From Primula veris (lineage: Eukaryota > Streptophyta > Magnoliopsida > Ericales > Primulaceae), in NCBI GenBank assembly GCA_963682055.1, contig OY821743.1, positions 35,264,702-35,328,701 of the forward strand: 64,000 nucleotides of DNA, written 5' to 3'. This document shows positions 1 through 11,988 of this stretch, piece after piece. The notes under the pieces were generated by a model. The model worked only from the letters and a program-made list of their open reading frames with translations. It searched no databases and was not told where the DNA came from. Both the position numbers and the translations under genes were made by a program. Each line of letters starts with the position of its first letter. The first letter of the stretch is position 1.

Positions 1-49
1 CATAAAGCCATATGAGTAGTAAAAAAAATATATAAGTGGAGAATATCAC

Positions 50-400
50 CTTTTCTCCAAAATCGCAATCATTATTTCCTTCACAATTATAAATCCGTTT
101 AAGAAGCTCCTTATATGAATCTTTCACCGGATAACGCTTATCAACCCAAATCCCGTTTATACATGTTATTGTCGGACCATTTTTCCTGACATGATTAGCC
201 ACCTCCATAATATCGTAGGAATTTTTATTGATCTCATCAAGGATGTTAAACTTTAAAAGCTCTAGCATATTTTTCAAAGTACGGCCAGTTGTGCCCGCGG
301 CTATCATATTTAGAATAACACTAATCGATAGTAGGGATAATACAGAGTTTTTTGGAGTTGCCTTTGTGATCTCTAGCATTAGATGCTTCACCATCTGCAT
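50..400 (-). CDS. Serpin, first coding exon (gene runs off the left edge)
   Basis: The minus strand reads 117 codons resembling the N-terminal third of a plant serpin (serpin-ZX type protease inhibitor). It has an early helix, then the helix-B region (LSISVILNMIAAG), the 'TLKNMLELL' helix, and 'GIWVDKRYPVKDSYKELL', which matches the conserved NGVWVD segment. The exon ends AAG|GTGATA, where plant serpin genes usually have their single intron; positions 1-49 would be that intron. I chose the ATG at 398-400, which is in frame through the exon, but a second ATG lies two codons on, and a splice acceptor (T-run then ATGCAG) overlaps the start. Serpins trap serine or cysteine proteases through a reactive-centre loop that lies outside this window. 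The usual 'FSPLSI' reads 'LSLLSI'. Whether the full gene is intact cannot be judged. Confidence 0.8.
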
Positions 401-599
401 AAAAAAAAATCCATATGTTTATTTTTGTCTTCTTAGGTTTAAGATGAAGAGTTGTTCTTGCATATATGTTTTGTAGCGAGATAGTGAATTTCAATTTGCT
501 TATACTCCTGTAATATATATGAGTAATGTTATCTACACAACTTGCACACAACCGGCACACCTCGTTACTTAATAAGTATTCTTAATTGTACCTTTTCCC

Positions 600-1031
600 T
601 AATATTCCAAAAATTCCATTCAGATTTGGGTCTGAAGCCAACGAGTCTCGACTTGATCATTAGGATCCCGAAATAAGTTCTCTTATGAGTTTGATGCTTT
701 GGAAACAAAGGAAAGCATGGAGCTAGAAATTCCGCACAATGGTAACAAACTTGATTTGGCGGAGATGATACAGGTTCCGGAAGATCTCCCACATAGAAAA
801 TCAAGAATATTACAAAAAGCATACGTAAAGGTAGACGAAGGTGGCACTGAGGCTTGTGCAGTTACGGAAGAAGATGATGATATGGGTTTCTCATTATACG
901 ATGATAGGCCAACTCCATCTCCGAGACCCAAGTTTGTTGCTAATAATCCCGTTATGTTTGTGATTAAGGAAGATAAACCAGGGTGGTCGTTTTTTACCGG
1001 AGCAGTCGTACATCCTGAGTTAGATGAATGA
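600..1031 (+). pseudogene. Serpin C-terminal fragment (reactive-centre-loop end), frameshifted
   Basis: The plus strand encodes the C-terminal part of a plant serpin. It shows 'YEFDALET', the hinge-like 'VDEGGTEACAVTEE' preceding the reactive-centre loop, and the C-terminal signature 'PKFVANNPVMFVIKED' followed by 'FFTGAVVHPELDE' and a stop. The good frame runs from about 678 to 1031. Just upstream, the expected 'RIPK' is encoded at 662-673 in another frame and runs into TAA, so a small insertion breaks the reading. No serpin body precedes it. It points away from the serpin exon at 50-400. It is therefore a truncated remnant, or a displaced 3' exon, rather than a working inhibitor. Confidence 0.82.
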
Positions 1032-3658
1032 CTGGCTTTAAGGTTGTTTATTATCTTTGGTTTCCTTTTTTCCCCAAGTCGAGTTAGCTTTAGCGAACTT
1101 TAAGATTTTGATTAAAAGCAGGGACGGTCTGGAGTTTTATGACCCGGTGCAAACGTTTAAAAAAGGCCTCGTTTTTAATACTCGTCTTAAAATATATATA
1201 ATTCACATACAACATAAAATAAAAATCGGAAAATGTTACTTTCTTGAAACACTAAAAGTCTGAAATATGTGTAGAAATACGTGGAATGCTAAAAGTCATA
1301 ATTTTTTACAAAGCATTTTTCTTTTTTTCTTTGATTATTGTTTTCTAGCATGTATAGGAAATTAAAGTCGGATTAGCACCATCATTCTTGTTACTCATGA
1401 ACTTTAAAGATATAGTTTTATAATAATATCGTTAAATAATATGTTTCAGCTTATATAATCTCCATAAACATAAAAAAAAAATATGTGTCGCATAGAAAAA
1501 AAATATTATATAAGAATAACGGTAAAGAGAATCAAACTTCAATACCTCTAGATTCTTTACACATTAATACTAGTTTTAATTTAAATGTGGCCCTTCATTT
1601 TTTTTAAACCTGGTGCTCCCGCACGAGCCCGGGCCGCCCCTATTAAAAGATTGAAAATAACAAGCAAGCGATGTTATCTTGCGTAATATTGTTGGTTTGA
1701 TACGAATGATTGTAAGTTGCAACTCAATATGAAGGTTACTTATTTACACGGCAAAGGTTTAACTGATTGGAAACAAAACAGACTGAGCTGAATGACCATT
1801 TTCCAGTCGAGTTTAGCTATTATTCAAAAAGTAATCAAATTAAAATAATTTTATAAAAATAGTATATTCTGAAAGACCGGAGACGATCAGACGAACCAAG
1901 TCATTTGAACTTTTTCAATAATATGATAACTGGTGGAGGTCACTGTTGAAATTGAAAGAATATGATCCAAATGTAGATATTTTTGAGAACCATTGTTGTC
2001 ATTGCCTTTTCTTTTACTTGAATTGACTGTTTTTTATTTTTTATTTTTTCCGTTAGTACAATAATCTTACAAAAAACCAAAGAAACACGGAGCTTAAAAG
2101 CTCAATTGACTTGTCCATTAATTCAAAATTTGTAAACGACACGGAAAAATTGCCTACGAATACGAATTTATTATTATTTATAAAATTTTGTTATAGTACC
2201 TAAAAGATGCAATTTGAGTGCAATTAATGTAAAAGTCAAACAGTAAAGAAATGCTAATTAAATGTTGAGTAAATAATAACCACCTAACTCGATCTAGGGA
2301 CCTTGGGGACACATACTTTATTTATACCAAATGAACCAAGTTTGTTTATTGTGGGGGCTATTAATGTATAAAACCTTAAATGTCAGAATTTTTTTATATA
2401 TAAAAAAATATTTTTAAAATTTCCGGAGTGGTGGTCGCCACCCCTGGCACCCCCTTGCCTTGCCCCTGGTTCTTACTTATTTCCTTCCCATCTGTCTGGG
2501 ACTTTTGTTCTGAGAATTAGTTGTCCCTAAATTATTCATTTAGGAGTTTGTTTTCATGTTACTTCAATTCATGTAAGCGTGTAATCATAATTTCCCAACA
2601 ATTTTGACGCTCTTTCGAAAATACTACTCTGAATTTTACAACGTAGTTTTACTCTAAAATTCGGAACTTAGAAGACTAGTTCCAATTTCCTTCCCATTGT
2701 ATGGAACTTATTTAGGAGTTTGTTTTTCTGTTACTGCAGTGCATAAATGTGTGATCATAGTTTCGGAAAGATAAGGCTTTATTGTTTCTCCTTTATTGTT
2801 TTATTCTACCTTACATGACACGGTTATGGGCATCGGACACAGCGATAGGACAAATTTAAAAAATATAGCACACGGCGCTGCACCTGAGCTCATCCGGCCA
2901 TCAACTTTTATGTATAAATACTCTTTTTAATGTAAATAATAAATATATTCGTGGAAATGCAAAAATCTTACTCATTAATATTATTTTTAGTTTTTTCTGA
3001 TATTTTTTATTAGTTTTTTGGGGTCAAAGTGTGAAAATTTCAAATTTAGTGGACTTCTTTGTCATTTATTTTAGTTCCTGTACTTCAGCTGTGTCCGAGA
3101 CACCGTTTTTTTTTTTTGGGGAGTGTCCGTGTTACATAGGCTTTATCTATGTAGGAATTTGTTGTGAGGTTTCGGTGTTCTAAATTTTGTTGGTAAATTG
3201 TCATAAATAGATAAATGGCCTTCCAGAATAGTATATTGAATTCTTACTCGTGTTGCATATTTGTAATTTCTCTGTAAACAAACTGGAATAAAGCGTTACC
3301 GGATGTTTTGTAAAATGAAGAATTTTTCTCCCGTTTACTCAGTTTTGCAAGACTCTTCTTTTTCTTTTTTGGTTCCATCAGTACCTGAGATGTAAGCTAT
3401 TCTCATTATCAAAAGTAATCACAAAATATGGTACTTTTTTTATAAACTAGAAAGTTGTGCTCTACTCAACAGTTATCAGTTGCCACCATCATTATACTAG
3501 TATTAGTTTTGCTAAAACAACTTTCTTCCCTTTTGCTAAATACGTAGGGAGACTACTTTGCGGGAGAAATGGTTTTTCTGTTTCTTCTGCAATGATGATA
3601 TGTACCTTAATTTCATCCTAGAGATGCTCACTTTTATATTAATTTTTAAATCTGGCAG
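1032..3658. other. AT-rich intergenic stretch
   Basis: I see no supportable gene here. The short GC-richer blocks near 1606-1636 (CCCGGGCCGCCCC) and 2430-2470 (GTCGCCACCCC) look like scraps of dispersed repeats. A 70-bp dispersed repeat copy lies at 1951-2020. The 5' exon and promoter of the PPR gene downstream may lie in the last few hundred bases, but I could not assign them. Confidence 0.6.
1951..2020 (+). repeat. 70-bp dispersed repeat, copy 1
   Basis: The sequence from TTGAAAGAATATGATCC to TTTTACTTG recurs in the same orientation at 29248-29317 with only about three substitutions. The family is not recognised. Confidence 0.8.
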
Positions 3659-6120
3659 TCAATAAATTCTGATATCAAGACGTTAGTTCAACAAGGACAA
3701 CACCTCAAGGCATTGCATTTGTATACTAACAAGCCCAGTTTTCCCTCGAATGCGACCAAATTTACCTTCCCGTCCCTTCTCAAAGCATCCGCCTCACTTC
3801 CCAATCTTTGCTATGGGGAGACAATACATGCCACAATTATCACATTGGGCCTACAATCTGATCCATACGTAGCAACTTCTTTGATCAACATGTATGTGAA
3901 ATGTGGTTCACTAAACAATGCAGTCCAATTGTTTGACTTGTTGTTAAAAGCTAAGGTTTTAGATGGAGATGTCACGATTTGGAACTCTATGATTAATGGG
4001 TACTTCAAACAAGAATATTAGGGATCAAACCTGATAGATTTTCTCTTACTATTTTGCTTGGAGTGTGCAGTGATCATTTGAGTTACACTACAGGAAAGCA
4101 AATACATGGCTATATCGTTAGAAACATGTTTTTGAATGACCCATTTGTAGCCACTCAATTGGTTGATATGTATTGCAAGTTTCATAGGCCAATGAAAGCG
4201 TGGTATGTCTTCGAGAAATTGGAAGAAAAGAAAAATAGTGCAACATGGAATGCAATGATCGGTGGGTTTTGTGAAAATGGGATGTGCGAATTTAGTCACG
4301 AGTTGTATCGGCTGTTAAAATTTGAAAACCTTCCACTAGAATCAGCCTCGTTTTCGTGCTTACTAATTACTTGTTCTCAAGGTAGAAATGTGGAGTTTGG
4401 GGATCAGCTTCTTTGTGATATAATCAAGATAGGTTTTGATAATGATCCATATACATGCACTTCTCTCATTACTATGTATGCAAAGTGCTCAATGGTTGAA
4501 GAAGCAGAGAAAGTTTTTCGTTTCTCATCCAAAACAAAAACTGAAATGTGGAATGCCATTATCTCAGCCAATATTGATAATGGTGGTTTTTATAATGCTT
4601 TAAAAGTCTACCGTCAGATGAGGTTAAGTGCAATTTCATCTGATTCTTTCACAATCTCCAACTTATTATCCGGTTGCTACATCAGCGGTTTATTTGATTT
4701 TGGTTGGATGCTCCATGGTGAACTGATGAAAAGACCTATCCAGCATAATAGTATAGTACAAAGTGCATTGCTAATGATGTATTCGACTTGTGGGAGCGTT
4801 GAGGATGCCACTTTAGTGTTCAACACAATGCAAGTCAGAGACGCTGTTGCTTGGGGTTCTATAATATCCACTCTTTGCCAAAATATTAAATATGAAAACG
4901 GAATAGAATTTTTTCAAGTTATGAGAGCTGAATCTATGAAACCAGATTCGTACATAATGGAAAGCATTATCAATGCTTGTAAAGGTATGAGAAACAAAAA
5001 ATTAGGCTGGGAAATGCATGGTCTCGTTATCAAATATGATTTTGGGTCGGATGCTTTTATTGCCAGTTCCTTAATTGATTTGTATTCAGTGTGTGAGTCC
5101 TCAGAGATGGTTGAAAATGTATTTTCTAGTGTGGCACATGATAATCTGGTGGTTTGGAATTCCATGATCTCATTCTATTGTCGAAATGGGCATCCAAATA
5201 AATCGATTGATTTATTTCCAGAAGTCTTAAAACATGGTATATATCCAGACTCTGACACCATTACTGGCATTCTAGGGGCTATATCATCAGTCGCAGCATT
5301 GCTTAAAGGAAAAGCCATACATGCATACCAAATAAGATCCGAAATATCTAGCCTCCAAGTTGATAATGCATTAATTGACATGTATATAAAATGTGGAAAT
5401 TTAATATATTCAGAAAGACTCTTCCAGAATCTACCTCACCGAAACGTAATCACTTGGAATTTGATGTTAGCTGGTTTTGGGTCTCACAGTAAGTGATTTC
5501 AAGCGCTTACTCTATTTGACAAGATGAGAAAATTAGGCATCCAACCAGATAATTTGACCTTTGTATCGTTAATTTCGGCTTGTAATCATTCTGGTTTAGT
5601 AACTGAAGGGTTAAAACTATTTCATTCCATGAATGTTGAACACCAACTTGAGCCAAAAAGGGAACATTACATTAATGTGGTTGATCTATTAGGTCGTTCT
5701 GGGTGCTTAATCGATACTTACAGTTATATTCAGAATATGCCTATCAAACCTGACAGGAATATCTGGTTGTGTTTGTTATCTGCTTGTCGAGCTCATTGTA
5801 ATGCAGAGCTCGGTGAATTAGCGGCAAAAGAGCTTTTTGAATTGGAACCACTTAGAGGAAGCAATTATGTTCAACTTTTAAATATCTACATAGAAAGTGG
5901 ATTACGGGATAAGGCAGCTGATTTGAGGTCGAAGATGAGGAAAGAGGGTCTAAAGAAGAGCCCTGGGTGTAGTTGGCTTGAGGTGCGAGACAAGGTTAGC
6001 ACTTTCTTCTCTGGAGACACATCATCACCAAGCGCAGTTGCAATATACAAGACAGTGGAAAACCTTAAGAGTGATATGGAATATAAAGGAACTTCTTTTG
6101 AAATTTTTGAGGCATTTTAA
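3659..6120 (+). pseudogene. PLS/E-class pentatricopeptide-repeat protein, disrupted (At2g40720-like)
   Basis: About 790 codons encode repeated PPR motifs (tandem units such as 'DPYVATSLINMYVKCG', 'TWNAMIGGFCENG', 'IWLCLLSACRAHCNAELG'). An E/E+ type C-terminus follows ('KKSPGCSWLEVRDKVSTFFSGD'); there is no DYW domain. The order and wording closely recall Arabidopsis At2g40720. Such proteins bind organellar RNA, often in RNA editing or processing. The exon seems to start after an acceptor (TCTGGCAG) at 3658, with in-frame 'INSDIKTLVQQG' before the first repeats; the upstream exon was not found. Two lesions are visible. Near 4018-4021 the frame ends and resumes one base over, with roughly 15-20 residues of a repeat missing. 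At 5494-5496 a TGA lies in frame between 'GFGSHSK' and 'FQALTLF'. The rest is clean, so decay is recent, or the lesions are assembly errors. Confidence 0.88.
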
Positions 6121-9100
6121 TATCAGGATATAAGGGTAACACTCTTGGCAACTCCGGCTAATGCTAGACGTCATTATTGGGAAACATGGTGATACTTACA
6201 ATGGTAACAATTTGGCGTGAAAAAGTGCTTTTTTTGTTCGCTTTCGCAAGTAATGGCCAAAATCCATTTGTTACAGACCTGGCCTGATCCCGATTCGTGG
6301 TCTGTTGGGATAGAGAAATATTTTTTGCACGAATGTACGGAATTCGATAGGATTTCTCCCATTCCTCTTCGCATATCAATCATATCTGTAAGTTTGCTGC
6401 CCATCCTCTGTCTTTGTTTGTGTGTGTGTATCTATGTACATTTTTTTTTTATGTTTCTTTTCCTCTGTTAATTCTAGTTGTCGGTCAGAACGTACGAATA
6501 TGTGGGAGAAAGAAGCGCTGGAGAATGCTGGAAGCAATTGAGAACATCAGTCCTTGTTTTCATGCAGGTATACCTTTTCCTATATCAATTTGTCTGTGGC
6601 TGGTATTTCTCTAGTGAAGTCGAGAAACGTATGGAATTTTGATGTCCAGTCAAAAATTTGGGCTCTGTCAAGCTATCCCAGTGATGAACTGTTAAGCCTA
6701 TCTTATCATGAAATTTATGTAATGATGACTAGAACATGTGTAAAGTGTGCTATAAATTCTCATTAAAGATACTAGGATTTAGGACTTGCATGTTTACTAA
6801 AAAAATTTGGAAGTTACTTACATAGTTACATGTCTACCATTGATTGTACTATCAATGCATGCTATGCGACCATATTACCCTTTTGAAATTGTATGTAGTT
6901 GTAAATTGTGTTAATTAACAACAGCCATTTTAGACGTCAACTCTACCTTTACCCTTCCAATACTCTTTTTCATTGATAGTCAGATCTTATTTCTCGAGAA
7001 TAAAACGTCCTACCGCCTACGAAAAGTTTTCGCTTTTAGAAAATGCGGCCCCTCTTTGGGAACCAAAATCTTTGGTTTGCAGTTAAGGTGTTGAAAACTG
7101 GAAAGTTCAAATCTTTCCGCTAATGTGTTTTCTAAGACAGACTTTCCTCAAAGGTTTCACTAAAGCATGGTCATCGAAGTGTAAAACGAAACTTTGTCAA
7201 GAAAAAAACATTATTTATTTGTATAGTGGCCCGACCCTTCCCAGTACCTGATTGCGCACCATATTTTCCCTTTTTTATAGTTGAAGTTGAGTAATTTAAG
7301 TTTTTTCTCCCATTTCAATCATTTTTGTTATGTTCTATTTGTTGCAAGTATTCAAAAGAGGTCATGCTCACCTAGCAATGCTTGGTAATGTCCCAAATGG
7401 AAAACTGTAAGTGTTTTCTTTTGTTTTAATATTTAGGTAATTAATATAGTCCGAAATTAAAAAAAAAAACAAAAAAAATCCAAAATTAATGGACCCCTCC
7501 ACGTCTTATTTTCCCGAATCAAGCAAAGAGTATAGGCGCCGGCGTTATCGGTTGGGCATAAGGAAATTATGTTACTAATTCATAATTTCTAAGTTTTGTT
7601 GTTATTTGACATATACAAGTCAAGATTCTTTAAATTTTCAAAAGCTATTCTGCAACCATAGTTGAAGTTTATATTTTTCTAAAGTTTAATACTTGTACGA
7701 ATTGACAGAAGAGCAAGCATGAACTTGTTAGGCATTTGCCGCATTAAGTTTTTTACTCTCACCTTTCTTGTGAACCTCAAGACTTTTTTAAGTTTGAAAT
7801 TGTAATTTTTTAGCTTTTAAAGGGAGGATTTTTCTGCATTTTTTTTTAGATAAAAGCACAAAAGGTGAATATCATGAACCTCGATAGAGAAAAGTGGGTT
7901 CAGAATCGCTCTACTTCTTTGAATTGAACTTTGAAAGTATTCCCCAGAACATATTAAGAACTTTCTGAAGTGAACATAAATTGGAGAATTGTGACGTTCG
8001 TGCATCTCAGCAACAACAAAATAAAATTAAAGTTTCTAGAAAAATGTCAGAGAGAAATATCCAGAAAAATGTTGAGAAATATCATATATTGACTCAGTGC
8101 CGTCTCTATTATTTTGGAGGAACAAATTAAATTTGAAAAATATGGCTTAAATTAAAGTTTTTTTTCCCTATAATGCTCATTAATATGACTTTTTATTAAA
8201 TCGTGTTTAAAGTAATTTTTTTAATTATAACTTATTAAATATAATAAACTATTATAACTAGACCGTTTTCCTAAATTATGTGTTATTTAATTAGCAGTGT
8301 TGCTATAGTCATCCAAATATCTGACCTAAAAATCTTACCCGTTGATTTGACGGATTAGATGTAGCAATCATTTATTAGGTGAAAATTGTTTTTCAAAATC
8401 AAAAACAAAAAGATCGATCCATTTCATCCGCCGCATCGGTGGATAAGGATTTTGGATTGAAAATTTGGTGAGAAAAAACATTTTCCTAACTATAATGTTT
8501 TTTTTTTTTGATATTTTTACTTCAGATGTGTCCAACGCCATTATATTTATTCTAAAAAAATATAATAGTCAATTCATGAGTTCAACTGCAACCTAGCTAT
8601 TAACAGCCAGAAATTGCTAAAACTCGAATCAACTCGAATTTGTTCTTTTTAATCAACATCTCACTATTTATGTCGAGAAAGTTTACGTACGTTGAAGCTT
8701 CCCTGAACCATCTCACTTTCTATTATGGCTCACAGGAAATGGTGGAAGTATGAAATATCCGTAAGTGGACAATGATGCATGATGTGTGAAAAATCCGATA
8801 CAAAACTGTTACATATCCTGCAACTGCAGTATTATTTGCAGCTCTTCAACAAACAAAGCTCTTCTGAGAAGAAACTCGCTTCAGACACCTTTGGTTTCCT
8901 TGTTTCTCAGGTCAAAGCCTAATGTTTAAGTTTATTGTAACAGCAGTTTACATGAAAGCAGAATACAAATAGCAAATACACGACCGTAATAGTATGCTGT
9001 CACAACTTGCTACAAGTTATTTGTTACATTAAATAAAACGCTGATCCTTAGTACAGAAGGAATCACCCATGTTACCAAATCTTGTTTCAAGAACTTGTTT

Positions 9101-9158
9101 TATTGGATTGAACATTTGCTAACAATCCTCAAGAAACCAACATCCCTGAGCTGCTTTG
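6121..9158. other. Gene-poor spacer between the PPR gene and a small minus-strand gene
   Basis: Only short unconvincing frames occur. Around 6230-6570 there are splice-like signals and moderate GC, perhaps an untranslated or decayed end of the PPR transcript. A fragment at 7228-7255 (GGCCCGACCCTTCCC) is reminiscent of the SINE body found at 46412-46590. The segment 8700-9150 may be 3' UTR of the minus-strand gene at 9159-9551. Confidence 0.5.
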
Positions 9159-9551
9159 CTATTTTTCCTTGAGAGCTTGGAAAACTCTGTTACTCTTGTC
9201 AAATATATGTGCCCTCCTATTATAATCATTGGGCTCTCTACCATGATCCTCCCCCATGATTGCTTCTTTCTCTAGACACTCCATCACTTCGACTATCCCT
9301 TCGCCTCTGCACTTCTCCTTCCATCTCTCTCCAATCTCATCCAAATCGTCGTCTTCTTGTTTTATTTCCATCTTCGGCTCGGACTTTTTGCAACACTTCA
9401 TAGCTAGTGATCGTGACCGTTGTTTCGATACCGGAAAAACCCATTTCTGGGTGTGGATTTTTTGTGATGGAGTTGAATAAAGTTTTGTTTTGGGCGATAG
9501 AAGTGTTAGGATTTGGTTTGATTCGATAGAGTAGCAGTGAAAGAGTTCCAT
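9159..9551 (-). CDS. Small conserved-looking hypothetical protein (130 aa)
   Basis: The single frame encodes a 130-residue charged protein. The N-terminal 50 residues are Ser/Thr/Lys-rich and could be a leader or not translated: a second ATG at 9399-9401 would start an 80-residue protein at 'MKCCKKSEPK'. The C-terminal half ('LDEIGERWKEKCRGEGIVEV', then 'AIMGEDHGREPNDYNRRAHI' and 'FDKSNRVFQALKEK') is ordered, acidic/basic and looks under coding constraint. I recognise no domain and assign no function. No membrane segment is seen. The GC content is higher than in the flanks, which supports a real gene. Confidence 0.55.
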   Translation of the reverse strand: MELFHCYSIESNQILTLLSPKTKLYSTPSQKIHTQKWVFPVSKQRSRSLAMKCCKKSEPKMEIKQEDDDLDEIGERWKEKCRGEGIVEVMECLEKEAIMGEDHGREPNDYNRRAHIFDKSNRVFQALKEK

Positions 9552-9807
9552 TTGAGTTGTGTTCTTTTGGTTGGTAAAAGACTTTTTGGTATCACATATT
9601 TTATAGAAAAGATAGTAACAAATAATTTGTATTTAGTCTTTTATGTATTCCACTATATTAGTTAAGTCCTCTAATGTCTGGAAATCAATAGATTTAGCCC
9701 TTAAATTTTTACTAGGTTTCCTAAACAGGCAATTGACAGCAAATGTTACTTATTGAAATAGAAGCGGTTGATTTTATTATTATTATAGCATTAAGGCATC
9801 ACATCTC

Positions 9808-9946
9808 GGAAGCAGAGTACCTGACTCTGAGTCAGGGTTACTCTGCTTCCCACAGCCATTGGATCTGCTACAGTTTAAATTTAATAACCAATTCAATGGC
9901 TGTGGAAGCAGAGTAACCCTGACTCAGAGTCAGGTACTCTGCTTCC
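9808..9946. mobile_element. Foldback MITE with 9-bp target-site duplication (Mutator-like)
   Basis: This is a 139-bp element. Arms at 9808-9861 and 9894-9946 are near-perfect reverse complements (one base indel) around a 32-bp loop. The first and last 43 bp of the element are themselves imperfect palindromes starting GGAAGCAGAGTA and ending in CTCTGCTTCC. The flanks carry a perfect 9-bp direct repeat, TCACATCTC, at 9799-9807 and 9947-9955. A 9-bp duplication is typical of Mutator-like transposons. It has no coding capacity. Confidence 0.88.
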
Positions 9947-10221
9947 TCACATCTCAATTTACCATGCATAACTTCTTGGAATGGGGCAAAGTATGGGGAC
10001 AGGTTCACAAAGTTTATAAATCTTACCAGTCTTGGTTGTTATGATGGAAATTACGAGGGATTAATAATATAAATTATTTTTCTAAAAGGAGTATTCATTG
10101 TCGGCACGTTGTAGATATGACGTGGTAGATTGAAGAGTGGCACAGGAAATTAGAAAAATATGCCACGTTTTCATTACAAGATTCCCGATAGGTCACTGAT
10201 GAGGTCATATAACGTTTACAA

Positions 10222-10680
10222 ATACGAGGTTACGTATACTAATGGAAATAACGGTATGCATATCGTCTGTGCTTATGCATACTGCGGCTGTATTAGTTGG
10301 AAAGTTTATAAGTCACGACACGTAATAAAAACTCAATCTATTAAAAAAAAAATTATTCTTAATTAATATTTAAATTTAGGGTAGACTTAAGTAGTGTTCC
10401 AATATATTTATTTGAGTTTTTAGTAGGTTTAGTTTTTAATACGTTACGTTATTTGTACCATTAACGTCAGCATAAAGCATAAGCCTATACTAATACATAG
10501 AAAAATCATGACTTCCAATTAATTCACAGGGCAATTAACATAAACATAGCTTACATCTATTATATTAACAAAAACATATACTCAAAAGTGAAATTATCAA
10601 AAACATAATTTTAATTAATAATTAATAAAAAATAAAAAAGTTGATTCATCTCTCTCAATCTCTTTCCTCTCTTTCATTCT
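10222..10680 (+). repeat. Left copy of a diverged ~450-bp direct repeat
   Basis: This stretch (from GAGGTTACGTATACTAATGG to the CT-rich TTGATTCATCTCTCTCAATC) is repeated in the same orientation at 28805-29245 with many substitutions and small indels. The two copies bracket the Tat element and about 0.95 kb of older DNA. They could be LTRs of an older, short non-autonomous element or two copies of another repeat. I found no clean terminal TG/CA or target duplication. Confidence 0.75.
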
Positions 10681-10861
10681 TTCACTCTCTCCTCCTATCA
10701 GCCTCCCTCCAATCCCTCTATCCTCCTTCTCACTCTCTCCGATCTCTCATCATTCTTATTTCTTTTCGATCTATCTTCCCATCATACATCTATTTTTCTG
10801 ATCTTTTTCTTCTCCTCCATTTCTCTCTTTCGTGGAGATTGAGACGGACACATCTGTAGGA

Positions 10862-10984
10862 ATGGGCGACGAGAGTATAGAGCGAGATCAAAAACTCGAG
10901 TTTGATGTCGACGGAGATGTGATCGTCGAAGGAGAAGGAGGCCCACGACGACGACGTGATAGTTCGAGATCGGAGAACGGGTAA
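10862..10984 (+). CDS. Short acidic/Arg-rich 40-aa frame behind a CT-rich leader
   Basis: A pyrimidine-rich stretch (about 10640-10840) resembling a plant 5' UTR precedes an ATG. It opens a 40-codon frame, 'MGDESIERDQKLEFDVDGDV', continuing to a four-Arg run and TAA. CGG|GTAATA at 10981 could be a splice donor, which would make this a first exon whose downstream part was displaced by the Tat insertion. No family is recognised and expression is uncertain. Confidence 0.3.
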   Translation: MGDESIERDQKLEFDVDGDVIVEGEGGPRRRRDSSRSENG

Positions 10985-11220
10985 TAGTTGTATTTGTTAA
11001 TTAGTGTATAATGTTGAAAAATAAGGGTATGAATTACCTGAATTAATGGTATGGAGTTGAAAATTATGTATATGAATTATGAAAGTAAGGATATGAATAT
11101 TATGTAAATTGGGGTATGAGCTTTGAAAATAAAGGTGAACTTTACAAATCAGGATATAAACTTTTGAAATAAGGGTATAAACTTTTGAAATAAGCGTATG
11201 AAAAATACAAATTAGGGTAT
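10985..11220 (+). repeat. Degenerate short tandem repeats (GGGTATGAA / TTTTGAAATAA)
   Basis: Units of about 20-30 bp (variants of AAATAAGGGTATGAACTTTT) repeat imperfectly up to the Tat insertion and resume on the other side (28394-28465). The retroelement therefore inserted inside this repeat tract. Confidence 0.65.
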
Positions 11221-11225
11221 GAACT

Positions 11226-11797
11226 TGATAAAGCCATAACTTTGGTCGGTCACGTTAGGCTTTTCAACAATATAATAATGGTAAATCAACGGTAAATAAT
11301 GGACATTTCTTGATCTTTATTATTGGTCGGATTATTACACTTATTCGGATTGTTACACTTGCTCGGATTAGTACTTCTTTATTACAATTGTGCTCGATTT
11401 GACTGCTTAATCTCTTATCTTGGTCGTTCTTCTTTCTCTTCGATATTCGGCTCTCTCGCTGTTCGGCTTGCTTCTTTTCAGGCTAAGCTTTGACTAGTTT
11501 CTCTCTTTTCTCAACTTCTCTCTATATTTTTTGGATAGATTTTCTGGTCCATTTCTAGGAGGGGTAGTTGGCTATTTATAGGCAACTATGCTTTCTAGGA
11601 TGTTGACAAATATCTCCATCTCAGGGGGTTTTTCAAATATGGGTCCCTAGTTAAGTGGGCTTGGGCTTTTGATAGATACTACATTATTCTCTTATGAAAG
11701 GCATGTGATGACCCATTTAAACGTTGGATACCCATTTATAAAGTGGGTTGATTATTACCCGAATAGAATATTCGGGTCTAATTTTTATGTTCTATCA
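11226..11797 (-). repeat. 3' LTR of the Tat element
   Basis: This is 572 bp, identical in length to the other LTR. A TATA box (reverse complement TATTTATA) lies at 11573-11580. A palindrome around 11758-11777 (CCCGAATAGAATATTCGGG) lies near the outer U3 end. Confidence 0.95.
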
Positions 11798-11821
11798 AGT
11801 GCTCCCTGACTTCCTCGGCGT
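11798..11821 (-). other. Probable polypurine tract
   Basis: On the minus strand the bases directly before the 3' LTR read GAGGAAGTCAGGGAGCACT, purine-rich as expected for plus-strand DNA priming. The exact tract is interrupted by pyrimidines. Confidence 0.5.
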
Positions 11822-11982
11822 GGTTTCCATGTCGAGGGAGTCATGCTCGGGCTGTCGAGGATATTACTTCGGTCTCGTCGTTCCTAATGCTTCATCGAGA
11901 AACGTAATAGATTTATGACGGTTCCTTGGGGGGGGCCCATTTAAAGTTTCCTATCCTAATATCTTTCTTCGAGGGAAACTCC

Positions 11983-11988
11983 TATAAA
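11983..11988 (+). promoter_or_regulatory. TATA box of antisense gene A
   Basis: CCTATAAAGGGG lies 60 bp before the ATG of antisense gene A, in the expected place for a short-leader plant promoter. Confidence 0.6.

Noticed and set aside
6414..6766. Two short frames after the PPR gene
   Set aside because: Hydrophobic, repeat-driven starts and no homology; splice signals are suggestive but not convincing.
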